Assembly (NCBI RefSeq): GCF_000943565.1
Contig: NZ_JTDW01000004.1
Span: forward strand, 372,001 to 436,000
Length of the DNA: 64,000 nucleotides
Reading direction: 5' to 3'
Source: Neotamlana sedimentorum
Lineage (GTDB): Bacteria; Bacteroidota; Bacteroidia; Flavobacteriales; Flavobacteriaceae
Shown here piece after piece: positions 47,550 through 56,932 of this stretch. The position numbers and the translations under genes are program-made. Positions within the stretch are counted from its first letter, which is position 1, and the number at the start of each line of letters is the position of its first letter. The notes beneath the pieces were generated by a model. The model did no database searches. It saw only the letters and a list, made by a program, of their open reading frames with translations, and was not told the DNA's origin.

Positions 47550-48833
47550 ATGTCACTTTCAGCCAACAATCCAGATAGAAAGTCGTGGTTACACGTCGAT
47601 AAGAATTCAGATTTTCCAATTCAAAATATTCCTTTTGGAGTGTTTTTAACACGTGACGATATTATTACAATTGGTACACGAATTGGTGATACAGCTATAG
47701 ATTTAGGAGCTTTACATCAGTTAGGTTATTTTGATGATATCCCGTTAACTGATGATATTTTTCTACAAGATACGCTCAACGATTTTATTGCCGATGGCCG
47801 TAAAACTTGGCGTGCTGTACGAAACAAAATTGCTGAAATTTTTGATGACAATAACGATATATTAAAACAAAACAAAAAACATAAAGAAATTGTTTTATTT
47901 AGACTGGATGAAATTGAAATGCAATTACCTGTTCAAATAGGTGATTTCACAGATTTTTACTCAAGCATAGAACATGCAACCAACGTGGGTAGCATGTTTA
48001 GAGATCCAGAAAATGCATTGCTTCCAAATTGGTTACATATTCCAGTTGGTTACCACGGCAGAAGCTCGTCGGTTATTCCTTCTGGCATTCCTGTGCATCG
48101 TCCGCAAGGGCAAACCTTACCTGGAGATGCCACAGAACCTGTATTTGGACCAAGTAAATTAGTAGATTTCGAATTAGAAATGGCATTTATTACAACCGCT
48201 GCTAACGATTTAGGTGAACCCATTCCTATTGATGAAGCTGAAGAATACATTTTCGGATTAGTATTGTTAAACGATTGGAGCGCTCGCGATATTCAAAAAT
48301 GGGAATATGTGCCTTTAGGACCATTTTTAGCTAAAAGTTTTGCTTCGTCTATTTCGCCTTGGATTGTTACACTTGATGCTTTAGAGCCATATCGTGTTGA
48401 AAGCCCTAAACCTAAAACTAATCAATTAAAATATTTAAAATATAAAGGCAAAAAAAGTTACGATATAAATTTAGAGGTTTCTATACAACCGCAAGGTGCT
48501 AAAGAAACGGTAGTGAGCAACTCAAACTTTAAATATATGTACTGGAATATGGTACAACAATTAGCGCACCACACCGTAAATGGATGCCCAGTTAATTCGG
48601 GTGATATGATGGGAAGCGGAACCATTTCGGGACCAACACCAGAGTCGTATGGCTCGATGTTAGAACTTACGTGGAAAGGTGAAAACCCAATAAAAATGGC
48701 CGACGGTAGTGAACGTAAATTTATTAACGATAACGATACGGTTATAATGCGTGGCTATTGTGAAAAAGAAGGCACCAGAATTGGTTTTGGTGAAGTTTCA
48801 ACTAAATTACTTCCTGTTTTTAAGAAGAAATAG
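47550..48833 (+). CDS. fahA: fumarylacetoacetase
   Basis: Last step of tyrosine breakdown, cleaving fumarylacetoacetate to fumarate and acetoacetate. The 427-residue protein has the N-terminal SH3-like domain and the catalytic FAH domain, with DFTDFYSSIEHATNVGSMFR carrying the metal ligand Asp and catalytic His. PVGYHGRSSSV, then ELEMAF and LLNDWSARDIQKWEY, carry the other metal ligands. Length matches the eukaryotic-type enzyme. Other tyrosine-degradation genes are not in the window. Confidence 0.96.
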   Translation: MSLSANNPDRKSWLHVDKNSDFPIQNIPFGVFLTRDDIITIGTRIGDTAIDLGALHQLGYFDDIPLTDDIFLQDTLNDFIADGRKTWRAVRNKIAEIFDDNNDILKQNKKHKEIVLFRLDEIEMQLPVQIGDFTDFYSSIEHATNVGSMFRDPENALLPNWLHIPVGYHGRSSSVIPSGIPVHRPQGQTLPGDATEPVFGPSKLVDFELEMAFITTAANDLGEPIPIDEAEEYIFGLVLLNDWSARDIQKWEYVPLGPFLAKSFASSISPWIVTLDALEPYRVESPKPKTNQLKYLKYKGKKSYDINLEVSIQPQGAKETVVSNSNFKYMYWNMVQQLAHHTVNGCPVNSGDMMGSGTISGPTPESYGSMLELTWKGENPIKMADGSERKFINDNDTVIMRGYCEKEGTRIGFGEVSTKLLPVFKKK

Positions 48834-48941
48834 TATTAAACGCTTTCTTCAATTTAATATATATATTAATTATAAAATGATTTTTGATACTGGCGAAGAT
48901 TTAAAACTCAAACTAAAAGATATTTTAGCTAATCAGCAGTT

Positions 48942-50627
48942 TTAAAATGGCGCTTTACAAGTTATCGCCATTTTAGTTTTACTCACGGGGTGTTCAAACT
49001 CTAAATACTCTGCATGTAGCATGAGTCTTTCATCGTGTGTTCCGTATAAATCATCTCCAACAATTGGTATGTTTAAGCCATTACTATGCGCTGCGTGTAC
49101 GCGTAATTGGTGGGTTCTTCCTGTAATTGGATAAAAATGAATCCGCGTTTTGCCATTGCTAACTTCTACAACTTTGTAAATAGTTTTTGCTAGTTTTCCA
49201 TGCTCGTAACACACTAATTGTTGCGGACGATTATCTAAATCGACACGAAGTGGTAATTCGATTTCACCAAATTTTCGAGAGATTTCTCCGTTTAAAATAG
49301 CAACATAACGTTTTTTTACTGTTCGGTTTATAAATTGTTTCTGAAGCTTTTTATGAGTTCGTTCGTTTTTAGCGATTAACAAAATGCCCGAGGTCGACAT
49401 ATCTAAACGATGCACTAATAACACTTTATTATCTGGTAAATATTCTTGCATTTTGGTTTGTACCGAAGCCAAACTCGTTTTTCCCGGAACCGATAAAAAT
49501 TCGGGCGGTTTATTAAGCAGCAATAAATAGTCATCTTCAAATACAATTTCTAAAGGTTCATCGAGTTTTTTTTCTTCTAGAATTGGATTATCTTCAACCT
49601 GTAAACCATGCATCATATGTCCTAAAATTGGTTCACATTTACTTCGGCATGACGGATAAAATTGTTTGTGTTTTCTAACCTCAGATTTTGGAGAAGCTCC
49701 CCACCAAAACTCTGCCATAGCAATAGGTTTTAACTTATTTTCGTAGGCGAACTGAAACAGTTTAGGCGCAGCACACTCACCCGCTCCTGCTGGTGGCACA
49801 CGTAAGGTTGTATTTTTAAAAATATCGAGTAAATCTTTAGTTTCGCCTCTTGCATTTAAAAATTTATATTGTTGATGTATTTTTTTTTGAAGCGCTGCCG
49901 ATTTAGTTTTTCGGCGTTCTTTTAAATCCTCCAATTTCGTTTCATACTCCGAGAATGCTGATTTATAAAAAGCTAATTTTTTCTCGCAACCAACCCATAA
50001 CATCTTTAATTTAATGTTGTATTGAATGCTTTCATTTTTAAGTTTTTCTAATAAAACCTCGTAAGCTTCAGCCGATAATTTTTCCGCTTCAGTAATTCTT
50101 AACTGTTTACGCTTAGCTTTCTCCTCTTTAATCGTTTGTTTTAAAGCCAGTAAATCGGCTTCATAATTTGCTAAAAGCTTTTTTATTTGCGCTTTAATTT
50201 CAATAAAACCATCGGAAGTTTCAATACATTCAATCTCATAATTAATTTCGTTTAGCTCCTGCTCTCCTATTTTATAAAACCCATCGGGATCGAGCGTATC
50301 GAAAACAGTTGACACAAACCCTGGAACTTTATTGCTTTCTGCAAGTTTTCCAGAAAAAGCCGCTAAATATCCCAAATCGCCGTCCTGATTTTGCACAACC
50401 ATAACCCCAAACATTTTACCTATCACTAAGCCTTCAGCCTTTGCTTTTAGCCCAAAATTATGATTTAAATCGGCGGTTTCTAAATAAGTTTGTAAATCCT
50501 TAGCCGCCAAAACACTCAATTCATGAGGCGTATAATAAAACGGAAATGTAAATTTTTCTGGTAATTGCGGAGCCTTCTTTAAATTTAAAGTATGAAAAAA
50601 AGTATTGCTAAAACTAAAATGCGCCAT
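48942..50627 (-). CDS. RluA-type pseudouridine synthase with long N-terminal module
   Basis: Only the C-terminal ~210 residues (about 358-561) are the pseudouridine synthase domain, with catalytic Asp409 in LLVHRLDMSTSGILLI. Residues 1-345 form an extra module: a mixed N-terminal domain (15-150), a charged coiled coil (150-255), and a conserved-looking block with RVPPAGAGECAAPKL, MAEFWWGASP and CRSKC (Cys285, Cys327, Cys331). It probably modifies rRNA or tRNA, and the module may give target choice or bind a metal. There is no S4 domain. The gene overlaps the upstream GGCT-like gene by 14 bases. Confidence 0.88.
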   Translation of the reverse strand: MAHFSFSNTFFHTLNLKKAPQLPEKFTFPFYYTPHELSVLAAKDLQTYLETADLNHNFGLKAKAEGLVIGKMFGVMVVQNQDGDLGYLAAFSGKLAESNKVPGFVSTVFDTLDPDGFYKIGEQELNEINYEIECIETSDGFIEIKAQIKKLLANYEADLLALKQTIKEEKAKRKQLRITEAEKLSAEAYEVLLEKLKNESIQYNIKLKMLWVGCEKKLAFYKSAFSEYETKLEDLKERRKTKSAALQKKIHQQYKFLNARGETKDLLDIFKNTTLRVPPAGAGECAAPKLFQFAYENKLKPIAMAEFWWGASPKSEVRKHKQFYPSCRSKCEPILGHMMHGLQVEDNPILEEKKLDEPLEIVFEDDYLLLLNKPPEFLSVPGKTSLASVQTKMQEYLPDNKVLLVHRLDMSTSGILLIAKNERTHKKLQKQFINRTVKKRYVAILNGEISRKFGEIELPLRVDLDNRPQQLVCYEHGKLAKTIYKVVEVSNGKTRIHFYPITGRTHQLRVHAAHSNGLNIPIVGDDLYGTHDERLMLHAEYLEFEHPVSKTKMAITCKAPF

Positions 50628-51021
50628 GGTTTAAGAAATCGCCAGATAAAATGCGTGTAGCTTCATCTGTTTTTTGGTTGTAAATATACATCCAAGCATT
50701 ATAATCAATCCCTTTTTCGGTATAAATTCTATTTTTTTGTCTGATAAATAAACTAGAAGTGGCATTATTACTATTGTAGCCTTCATAATCATCTAAATGC
50801 GCGAGAACATTTTCAACATCATGCAACTTCACCAAAGTTCCATAAATTTTTTCAGTTTGGTTTTCGCTTAAAACAGCCCCAGGAAACCATGTTATTTTAT
50901 AAAGTTTTCCAATACAATATGCGCGACCAAGGTGTGTTGAATTCGCTATTAAAAATTTGGACATGGCATTATTAGCACTTTGTAACAATGTTCCGTAAAC
51001 AAAAAGATAACTTGAAACCAA
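50614..51021 (-). CDS. gamma-glutamylcyclotransferase-like (GGCT/AIG2) protein
   Basis: The 135-residue protein fits the GGCT/AIG2 fold: the substrate loop SYLFVYGTLLQSA at 3-15 and the general-base glutamate in LDDYEGYNS. Members release 5-oxoproline from gamma-glutamyl compounds, though many bacterial ones are uncharacterised. It lies 11 bases after the YtxJ gene and overlaps the pseudouridine synthase gene by 14 bases. The presence of pxpABC elsewhere in the window would provide a route for its 5-oxoproline product. Confidence 0.8.
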   Translation of the reverse strand: MVSSYLFVYGTLLQSANNAMSKFLIANSTHLGRAYCIGKLYKITWFPGAVLSENQTEKIYGTLVKLHDVENVLAHLDDYEGYNSNNATSSLFIRQKNRIYTEKGIDYNAWMYIYNQKTDEATRILSGDFLNHGAF

Positions 51022-51032
51022 TTTGTGCTGTT

Positions 51033-51422
51033 TTATATAAACTGCTCTAAGTCTAAATCGTTAATAGCGCCATGAGAATCGTGAGCAACAGTTATCCCAT
51101 TTTTAATTACAATTAATTGAGGCGATTGGTGCATAACTTGAAATTTATATCCCACTTCATCTGAAACGTTTCTGTAATTCAACAAATCCAAATAATATAA
51201 ATCGGCTTGTGCTTCGCTAAAACTATAACTGTTTTTAAATCCTCTTAAAACCATACTACTTATACCACAACGCGTAGAATGTTTAAAAATAATTTGTGGT
51301 TTTGTTTTCGATTTTTCAGCAATAATATCGAGTGTTTCTATATTGTCTAAAGGAATCCAAGGCAGTGCATTCTGCTCATTTTCTTCATTAGTTCCTCCAA
51401 ATATTTTATTAAATAATCCCAT
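51033..51422 (-). CDS. ytxJ: YtxJ-type monothiol redox protein (bacillithiol system)
   Basis: The 129-residue protein has a thioredoxin-like fold with a single active cysteine in FKHSTRCGISSM (Cys52 or so), the mark of YtxJ, proposed to work with bacillithiol as a bacilliredoxin-like protein. The cis-proline segment HQSPQLIVIKNG is intact. Found widely in Bacteroidota. First gene of a three-gene run with the GGCT-like and RluA-like genes. Confidence 0.85.
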   Translation of the reverse strand: MGLFNKIFGGTNEENEQNALPWIPLDNIETLDIIAEKSKTKPQIIFKHSTRCGISSMVLRGFKNSYSFSEAQADLYYLDLLNYRNVSDEVGYKFQVMHQSPQLIVIKNGITVAHDSHGAINDLDLEQFI

Positions 51423-51615
51423 AAATAGCTTCTATATTTTTATATTATAATAATTGTCGATTATTTCTCTAAAACTTACAAACTGACTAAAAGTCAGATG
51501 TTTTCAAGCAATTTACGTCATTATGTCTTACTTTTTGCATTGGTAAGGTTATTGACTTTTACTCTGTGAAAAAGAAAAAAAAATCCGCGTACAGCGAAAA
51601 TAAAATTTTAAACCT

Positions 51616-54222
51616 ATGAATTTTAATAATTATACCATAAAATCGCAAGAAGCTATACAACAAGCGCAGCAAATTGCTCAAGGTTTTGGGCATCAACAAA
51701 TTGAAAACGAACACCTTTTTAAAGGAATTTTAGAGGTAGACGAAAACGTTTTACCGTTCTTATTAAAAAAATTAAATGTTAATGCTTCCATTTTACAGCA
51801 AGCTTTAGACAAGCAACTGGAAAGCTTCTCTAAAGTTTCTGGAACCGACATCATGCTATCGCGCGAAGCAGGAAAAAGCCTGAACGAAGCTTCGATTATT
51901 GCGAAAAAAATGAACGACGACTTTGTTTCGATTGAGCATTTGTTATTAGCCATTTTTAAATCGAAGAGTAAAATAGCTCAAATGTTAAAAGACCAAGGTG
52001 TTACCGAAAACCATTTAAAAGCGGCTATCGAAGAGCTTCGAAAAGGAGAAAATGTTACTTCGCAAAGTCAGGAAGACACTTATAATTCGTTATCAAAATA
52101 TGCAAAAAACCTAAATCAGTTAGCAAAAGACGGCAAGTTAGATCCTGTAATTGGTCGTGATGAAGAAATTAGAAGAATCCTTCAAATTTTATCCCGTCGA
52201 ACCAAAAACAATCCTATTTTAGTTGGTGAACCTGGAACTGGTAAAACAGCCATTGCCGAAGGTTTAGCACACCGAATTATAGACGGAGACGTACCAGAAA
52301 ACCTAAAAGAAAAACAAATTTTTGCTTTAGATATGGGCGCGCTCATTGCGGGAGCCAAATATAAAGGCGAATTTGAGGAGCGTTTAAAATCGGTAATAAA
52401 AGAAGTAACTACAAGTAACGGCGACATTGTGTTGTTTATTGATGAAATACACACGCTTGTTGGTGCTGGTGGCGGTCAAGGTGCTATGGATGCTGCCAAT
52501 ATTTTAAAACCAGCTCTTGCGCGTGGCGAACTTAGAGCTATTGGTGCAACCACTTTAGATGAATATCAAAAATATTTTGAAAAAGATAAAGCCTTAGAGC
52601 GTCGTTTTCAAAAAGTAATAGTTGATGAACCCGATACCGAAAGCGCCATATCTATTCTTCGAGGTATTAAAGAAAAATACGAAACACACCATAAAGTGCG
52701 TATAAAAGATGAAGCTATTATTGGCGCAGTAGAGTTATCTACGCGATACATTACCAATCGATATTTACCAGATAAAGCTATTGATTTAATGGATGAAGCG
52801 GCATCAAAACTTCGCATGGAAATTAATTCGAAACCAGAAGAATTAGATGTTTTAGATAGAAAAATAATGCAGCTTGAAATTGAAATTGAAGCTATAAAAC
52901 GTGAAAAAGATGAAAGTAAATTAAAAATTTTACGAAGCGATTTAGCCAATTTAAAAGAGCAACGTAACGACATCAATGCCAAGTGGAAAAGTGAAAAAGA
53001 AGTAGTTGATAATATACAAAACACCAAACAAGATATTGAAAACTATAAACTTGAAGCTGAAAAAGCAGAACGTGATGGTGATTATGGCAAAGTAGCAGAA
53101 TTACGCTACGGAAAAATAAAAGAAGCCCAAGAACAACTTGAAATTTACCAGAAGCAGTTGCAAGAACATGCTGAAAATTCGTTAATTAAAGAAGAAGTAA
53201 CTTACGATGATATTGCCGAAGTTGTTGCTAAATGGACAGGTATTCCTGTTACAAAAATGCTGCAAAGCGAACGTGAAAAATTACTAAATCTTGAAAACGA
53301 ATTACATAAGCGTGTTGTGGGGCAAGAAGAAGCCATTGAAGCTGTAAGTGATGCCGTTCGACGCAGTCGCGCAGGTTTACAGAATCCGCAAAAACCAATT
53401 GGAACCTTCTTGTTTTTAGGAACTACTGGCGTTGGTAAAACCGAATTAGCAAAAGCCCTAGCCGAGTATTTGTTTGATGATGAAAACGCGATGACCAGAA
53501 TTGATATGAGCGAATACCAAGAACGTCATGCCGTAAGTCGTTTGGTTGGCGCACCTCCAGGATATGTTGGTTACGACGAAGGCGGACAACTTACTGAAGC
53601 AGTGAGACGTAAACCTTATTCTGTCGTACTACTCGATGAAATTGAAAAAGCGCATCCAGATACATTTAATATCTTATTGCAAGTTTTAGATGAAGGTCAT
53701 TTAACCGATAACAAAGGCCGCATAGCAGATTTTAAAAACACTATTATAATTATGACTTCTAATATAGGAAGCAATATAATACAAGAACGTTTTGAAGCTA
53801 CAAAAGATATAGATTCGGCTATAGAAGCTGCGAAAGTTGATGTTTTAGGTCTTTTAAAACAAAGCGTTAGACCTGAGTTTTTAAACCGTATAGACGACAC
53901 TATTATGTTTACGCCTTTAACCAAGGACCATATCATTAAAATTGTGGGTTTACAACTTAAGAGTGTTACAAAAATGATTGCACAACAAGGCATTACTTTT
54001 GATGCAACACAAGAAGCCGTAAATTATTTAGCAGATAAAGGTTACAATCCTGAATACGGAGCGCGACCTGTAAAACGAGTTATTCAAAAAGAAGTACTCA
54101 ATGCTCTTAGTAAAGAAATTTTGGCTGGTAAAGTTACCACAGATAGTATTATTTTATTAGATGCTTTTGATGACCAATTGGTTTTTAGAAACCAAGGTGA
54201 TTTAGTGACTCAAAATGCTTAA
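51616..54222 (+). CDS. clpB: ATP-dependent chaperone ClpB
   Basis: Disaggregase that works with DnaK. The 868-residue protein has the double Clp N-domain (1-150), Walker A GEPGTGKT (204-211), a long middle coiled coil (about 405-530), and a second Walker A GTTGVGKT (602-609). It lacks the ClpP-docking GIGFG loop that is present in the ClpC at 15266, so it is a chaperone and not a protease subunit. Full length. Confidence 0.96.
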   Translation: MNFNNYTIKSQEAIQQAQQIAQGFGHQQIENEHLFKGILEVDENVLPFLLKKLNVNASILQQALDKQLESFSKVSGTDIMLSREAGKSLNEASIIAKKMNDDFVSIEHLLLAIFKSKSKIAQMLKDQGVTENHLKAAIEELRKGENVTSQSQEDTYNSLSKYAKNLNQLAKDGKLDPVIGRDEEIRRILQILSRRTKNNPILVGEPGTGKTAIAEGLAHRIIDGDVPENLKEKQIFALDMGALIAGAKYKGEFEERLKSVIKEVTTSNGDIVLFIDEIHTLVGAGGGQGAMDAANILKPALARGELRAIGATTLDEYQKYFEKDKALERRFQKVIVDEPDTESAISILRGIKEKYETHHKVRIKDEAIIGAVELSTRYITNRYLPDKAIDLMDEAASKLRMEINSKPEELDVLDRKIMQLEIEIEAIKREKDESKLKILRSDLANLKEQRNDINAKWKSEKEVVDNIQNTKQDIENYKLEAEKAERDGDYGKVAELRYGKIKEAQEQLEIYQKQLQEHAENSLIKEEVTYDDIAEVVAKWTGIPVTKMLQSEREKLLNLENELHKRVVGQEEAIEAVSDAVRRSRAGLQNPQKPIGTFLFLGTTGVGKTELAKALAEYLFDDENAMTRIDMSEYQERHAVSRLVGAPPGYVGYDEGGQLTEAVRRKPYSVVLLDEIEKAHPDTFNILLQVLDEGHLTDNKGRIADFKNTIIIMTSNIGSNIIQERFEATKDIDSAIEAAKVDVLGLLKQSVRPEFLNRIDDTIMFTPLTKDHIIKIVGLQLKSVTKMIAQQGITFDATQEAVNYLADKGYNPEYGARPVKRVIQKEVLNALSKEILAGKVTTDSIILLDAFDDQLVFRNQGDLVTQNA

Positions 54223-54275
54223 AAACAGATATTATGTTTAGCGAAATTTTAATTTTTCGATAAAACACACTTAAA

Positions 54276-54317
54276 AGTAATCGAATTTTAAATTATAAGA
54301 ATTCGATTACTTTTTTA
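54276..54317 (+). terminator. intrinsic terminator of clpB
   Basis: AGTAATCGAATT (54276-54287) pairs perfectly with AATTCGATTACT (54300-54311), a 12-base stem with a 12-base loop and a following T-run. In the remaining gap to 54546 I see no gene or clear promoter. Confidence 0.85.
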
Positions 54318-54546
54318 ATTTACCAATATCTCTTATTGATTATCAATAAATTACTATCACAAAGTACTAAAACCACAATATCCTAAAAATAAATCAACAT
54401 TCTGATGTTAATAAAAATGAACAATCTTCGACAAACGGTTGCCTTTTATCTTTAATTTAGCATCATAATAGCAAATCATCAGTTAGTAATTCTATACTAG
54501 TGTATTGCTGTTATACGTTATAATATTAATACCCTATAGAGAACTA

Positions 54547-55305
54547 ATGAATATATCACATTTTATTGATTATACCCTTTTAGAACCCTCAACTACCGAG
54601 CACGAAATTATAAATCATTGCTATAGTGCCAGAAAAAACGGGAATTACGCAGTTACAATAAACAGTTGCTATGTCCCTTTAGCCAAACAATTGCTAGCTG
54701 ACAGCTCTATAAAAACCTGTGCTACCGTTGGATTTCCTTTTGGGTTTTCCGACACTAAAACCAAAGTTTTCGAGGCAACCAATGCTTTAAACAATGGTGC
54801 AGATGAAATTGACATGGTTCTAAACCTAGGTTACTTAAAAAGTAGAAATTATGTATCGGTTTTAAAAGATATTTTTGAAGTAAAACGTGCTATTGGAAAT
54901 ACACCATTAAAAGTAACTATTGAAATTTCCGAATTAACCAAAAATGAAATTATAAAGGCCTGCGAAATATGCTTAGATGCCCGAGTAGATTTTATTAAAA
55001 CCTCAACTGGATTTTCGAAAGGTGGTGCTACATTAACGGCTGTGAAAATTATTAAAAAGACTGTAAAAAATAAAATAAAAATAATTGCATCAAGCGGAAT
55101 TGACGATTATGAGTCTATTTTAAAATACATTGAAAGTGGTGCCGATTTAGTAGGAACCTCAACAAATGTAATGCAGGTTAACAAAACGCAACAAGCAAGA
55201 AATTCTAAAATATTTAAACAGTATATTGATAATTTAGAAGATAAAAACTCTGAAAGTAAAGAAAGAGATTTTACCCAAAATTCGGAAAATAAAGTTAAAT
55301 TTTAA
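54547..55305 (+). CDS. DeoC-like aldolase with altered active site
   Basis: From the ATG at 54547 (252 residues, start MNISHFIDYTLLEP) the protein is a TIM-barrel aldolase of the deoxyribose-phosphate aldolase family. The Schiff-base lysine is kept (Lys151 in DFIKTSTGFSKGGAT), as is Asp89 in GADEIDMVLNLG. Several family residues differ: the second lysine (Lys201 in E. coli, in VKASGGI) is Ile180 in KIIASSGI, and HTLLKP reads YTLLEP. It also has a ~40-residue charged tail. An in-frame ATG at 54505 would add 14 unlike residues. It may act on another substrate. Convergent overlap of 4 bases with the next gene. Confidence 0.8.
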   Translation: MNISHFIDYTLLEPSTTEHEIINHCYSARKNGNYAVTINSCYVPLAKQLLADSSIKTCATVGFPFGFSDTKTKVFEATNALNNGADEIDMVLNLGYLKSRNYVSVLKDIFEVKRAIGNTPLKVTIEISELTKNEIIKACEICLDARVDFIKTSTGFSKGGATLTAVKIIKKTVKNKIKIIASSGIDDYESILKYIESGADLVGTSTNVMQVNKTQQARNSKIFKQYIDNLEDKNSESKERDFTQNSENKVKF

Positions 55306-56042
55306 AACGCAACTTGTACGTTTTCTAGTTCTATTTTAGACACTTCTGTTAATTCGTTTTTTTCGAATAGAACGTCTAAATTTTCAATTAAAACATCATT
55401 TAAATTAGGTTTGTAATTAGTGTAATTTACAAACCTAATTTTATTTATAAACCGTTCGTTATAAGCTTCTCTAAACCTATAACCTCTTCCGGTAGCTTCA
55501 GCGTACGAATAGGCTAAGTAATCAACAAAAAATGTGTTCTTATTTATCCAATAAATAAACTCATCATCAAAATCTTCACCACCGCCTTCTTCATTAAATG
55601 TTACTTTTATTTTATAGTAAGTTTCACCTTTAATTTCAGTTTCAGCTAAAAACTTTTTATTCACAGCCTCATCATTTAAACCATAAGGCAACACCGAAAA
55701 ATAATGTACAGAATTCACAGAGCTTGAATAAGCATCGGCCTTCTTTTTATCAACCTCAACTAAAGTATCATTAATATATCTTTTAAAACCAGAGTTGTTT
55801 AAAACATCCTTTACTACACCTGTAGAATCGTTAAAAACACGCTGAAACTCAAACTTACCTCCTGCCCGTTTTGCTTTGTAATGCTTGTCTCTAAAATCGA
55901 AGTCTAGAACCGCATTTTTAAGTTTTTCGCCTCCAGATTTTAATATTGATGTATTTATAATTTCGTTAGCATTAGGTTGTTCTGTTTTACAACTAAAAGC
56001 TAAACAAGTAATAATTAAAATGATGATATTTTTATAAGACAT
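55302..56042 (-). CDS. DUF6503-like lipoprotein
   Basis: The 246-residue protein has a lipobox LAFSC (Cys18) and a beta-rich mature part with conserved-looking KHYKAKRAGGKFEFQR and EFIYWINKNTFFVDYLAYSY. This is the pattern of flavobacterial DUF6503 proteins, which have a lipoprotein-carrier-like (LolA-like) half-barrel. It is 41 bases downstream of pxpC on the same strand and could be part of that operon, though the gap is larger than others there. Function unknown. Confidence 0.75.
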   Translation of the reverse strand: MSYKNIIILIITCLAFSCKTEQPNANEIINTSILKSGGEKLKNAVLDFDFRDKHYKAKRAGGKFEFQRVFNDSTGVVKDVLNNSGFKRYINDTLVEVDKKKADAYSSSVNSVHYFSVLPYGLNDEAVNKKFLAETEIKGETYYKIKVTFNEEGGGEDFDDEFIYWINKNTFFVDYLAYSYAEATGRGYRFREAYNERFINKIRFVNYTNYKPNLNDVLIENLDVLFEKNELTEVSKIELENVQVAF

Positions 56043-56083
56043 GATGGTTCGTTTATTTTAAAAGTCGGAAAAAATGATGTAAC

Positions 56084-56932
56084 CTAATATTTTAAGTTGA
56101 AAGTAATTTTTTGCTGAGTAAATTTCTGAGATAAAACACTAATTGAAGCTTCGCTAAGCTGTAAAACTCTGGGATAACCACCTGTGGTTTGGCAATCGCG
56201 CATTAAAATAATGAGTTTTCCTGCTGGTGTTAATTGCACCGTACCTGGTAAAACTAAAGATGTTATAATGGGTTTTAAATTATTAGGAAGAACTTCGTTT
56301 AATTGATATGCCATACGGTTATTATCTTTTGAAATACTAAATTCTTGCGATAATAATTGACGTTGCTGTTCCTTGGTTAGTAAATTAAACTCGGGACCTT
56401 TAAACACGTTTATATTGGGATTTTCTAGATAGGCATCATTAAACTTAATGGAAGCGAATGCAGGTTTAAAGCTAGTGTTTAAATCATCAAACTCTAGTTC
56501 ATCATTATTTTCTAAAACATATGTTTTTGTGATACCAGAATACATCGATTGACTTCCCAATACTTTATTAGATTTTATTCCGCCTAAAACTGCTAAATAA
56601 CACCTAAACCCCTTTTGTAGTTTACCAAAAGACAAAATATCTCCTGAATTTACAGCAACAGCCTTATTTATAGTAATGGCTTTGTTATTTAACCTAGGCG
56701 ACATGTTTGCGCCAGAAATAGCCATTAATGTTGGTTTGGTAAACAGAAGTTTTGCTCCTAGCATGGTCATTTCTAAAACAGCTGCATTAGGTTTGTTGCC
56801 CAAAATTGCATTAGCAAAAGTGGCTGCTTTTCTATCCATGACTCCAGAAAATGGCACACCAAATTCTTGATAGTTTTCACGACCAAAGTCTTGCACAGTG
56901 GTAAATAAACCTCTATTTATTACTTTAATCAT
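56084..56932 (-). CDS. pxpC: 5-oxoprolinase subunit C
   Basis: Part of the PxpABC complex that opens 5-oxoproline to glutamate with ATP. The 282-residue protein is of the KipA / biotin-dependent carboxyltransferase-like fold, opening with INRGLFTTVQDFGRENYQEF and containing SGANMSPRLNN and LRDCQTTGGYPRV-like segments. Length is somewhat short of the usual ~310. It overlaps pxpB by 8 bases. The two small subunits together would bind and act on the substrate passed to PxpA. Confidence 0.9.
   Translation of the reverse strand: MIKVINRGLFTTVQDFGRENYQEFGVPFSGVMDRKAATFANAILGNKPNAAVLEMTMLGAKLLFTKPTLMAISGANMSPRLNNKAITINKAVAVNSGDILSFGKLQKGFRCYLAVLGGIKSNKVLGSQSMYSGITKTYVLENNDELEFDDLNTSFKPAFASIKFNDAYLENPNINVFKGPEFNLLTKEQQRQLLSQEFSISKDNNRMAYQLNEVLPNNLKPIITSLVLPGTVQLTPAGKLIILMRDCQTTGGYPRVLQLSEASISVLSQKFTQQKITFNLKY

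Noticed and set aside
52608-53027. 139-codon minus-strand frame inside clpB
   Set aside because: Antisense to the ClpB middle coiled coil; Ser/Leu-rich composition is what the reverse of Lys/Glu codons gives.
54505-54546. Upstream ATG for the DeoC-like gene
   Set aside because: The extra 14 residues are hydrophobic and not part of the aldolase barrel; the family start is at 54547.
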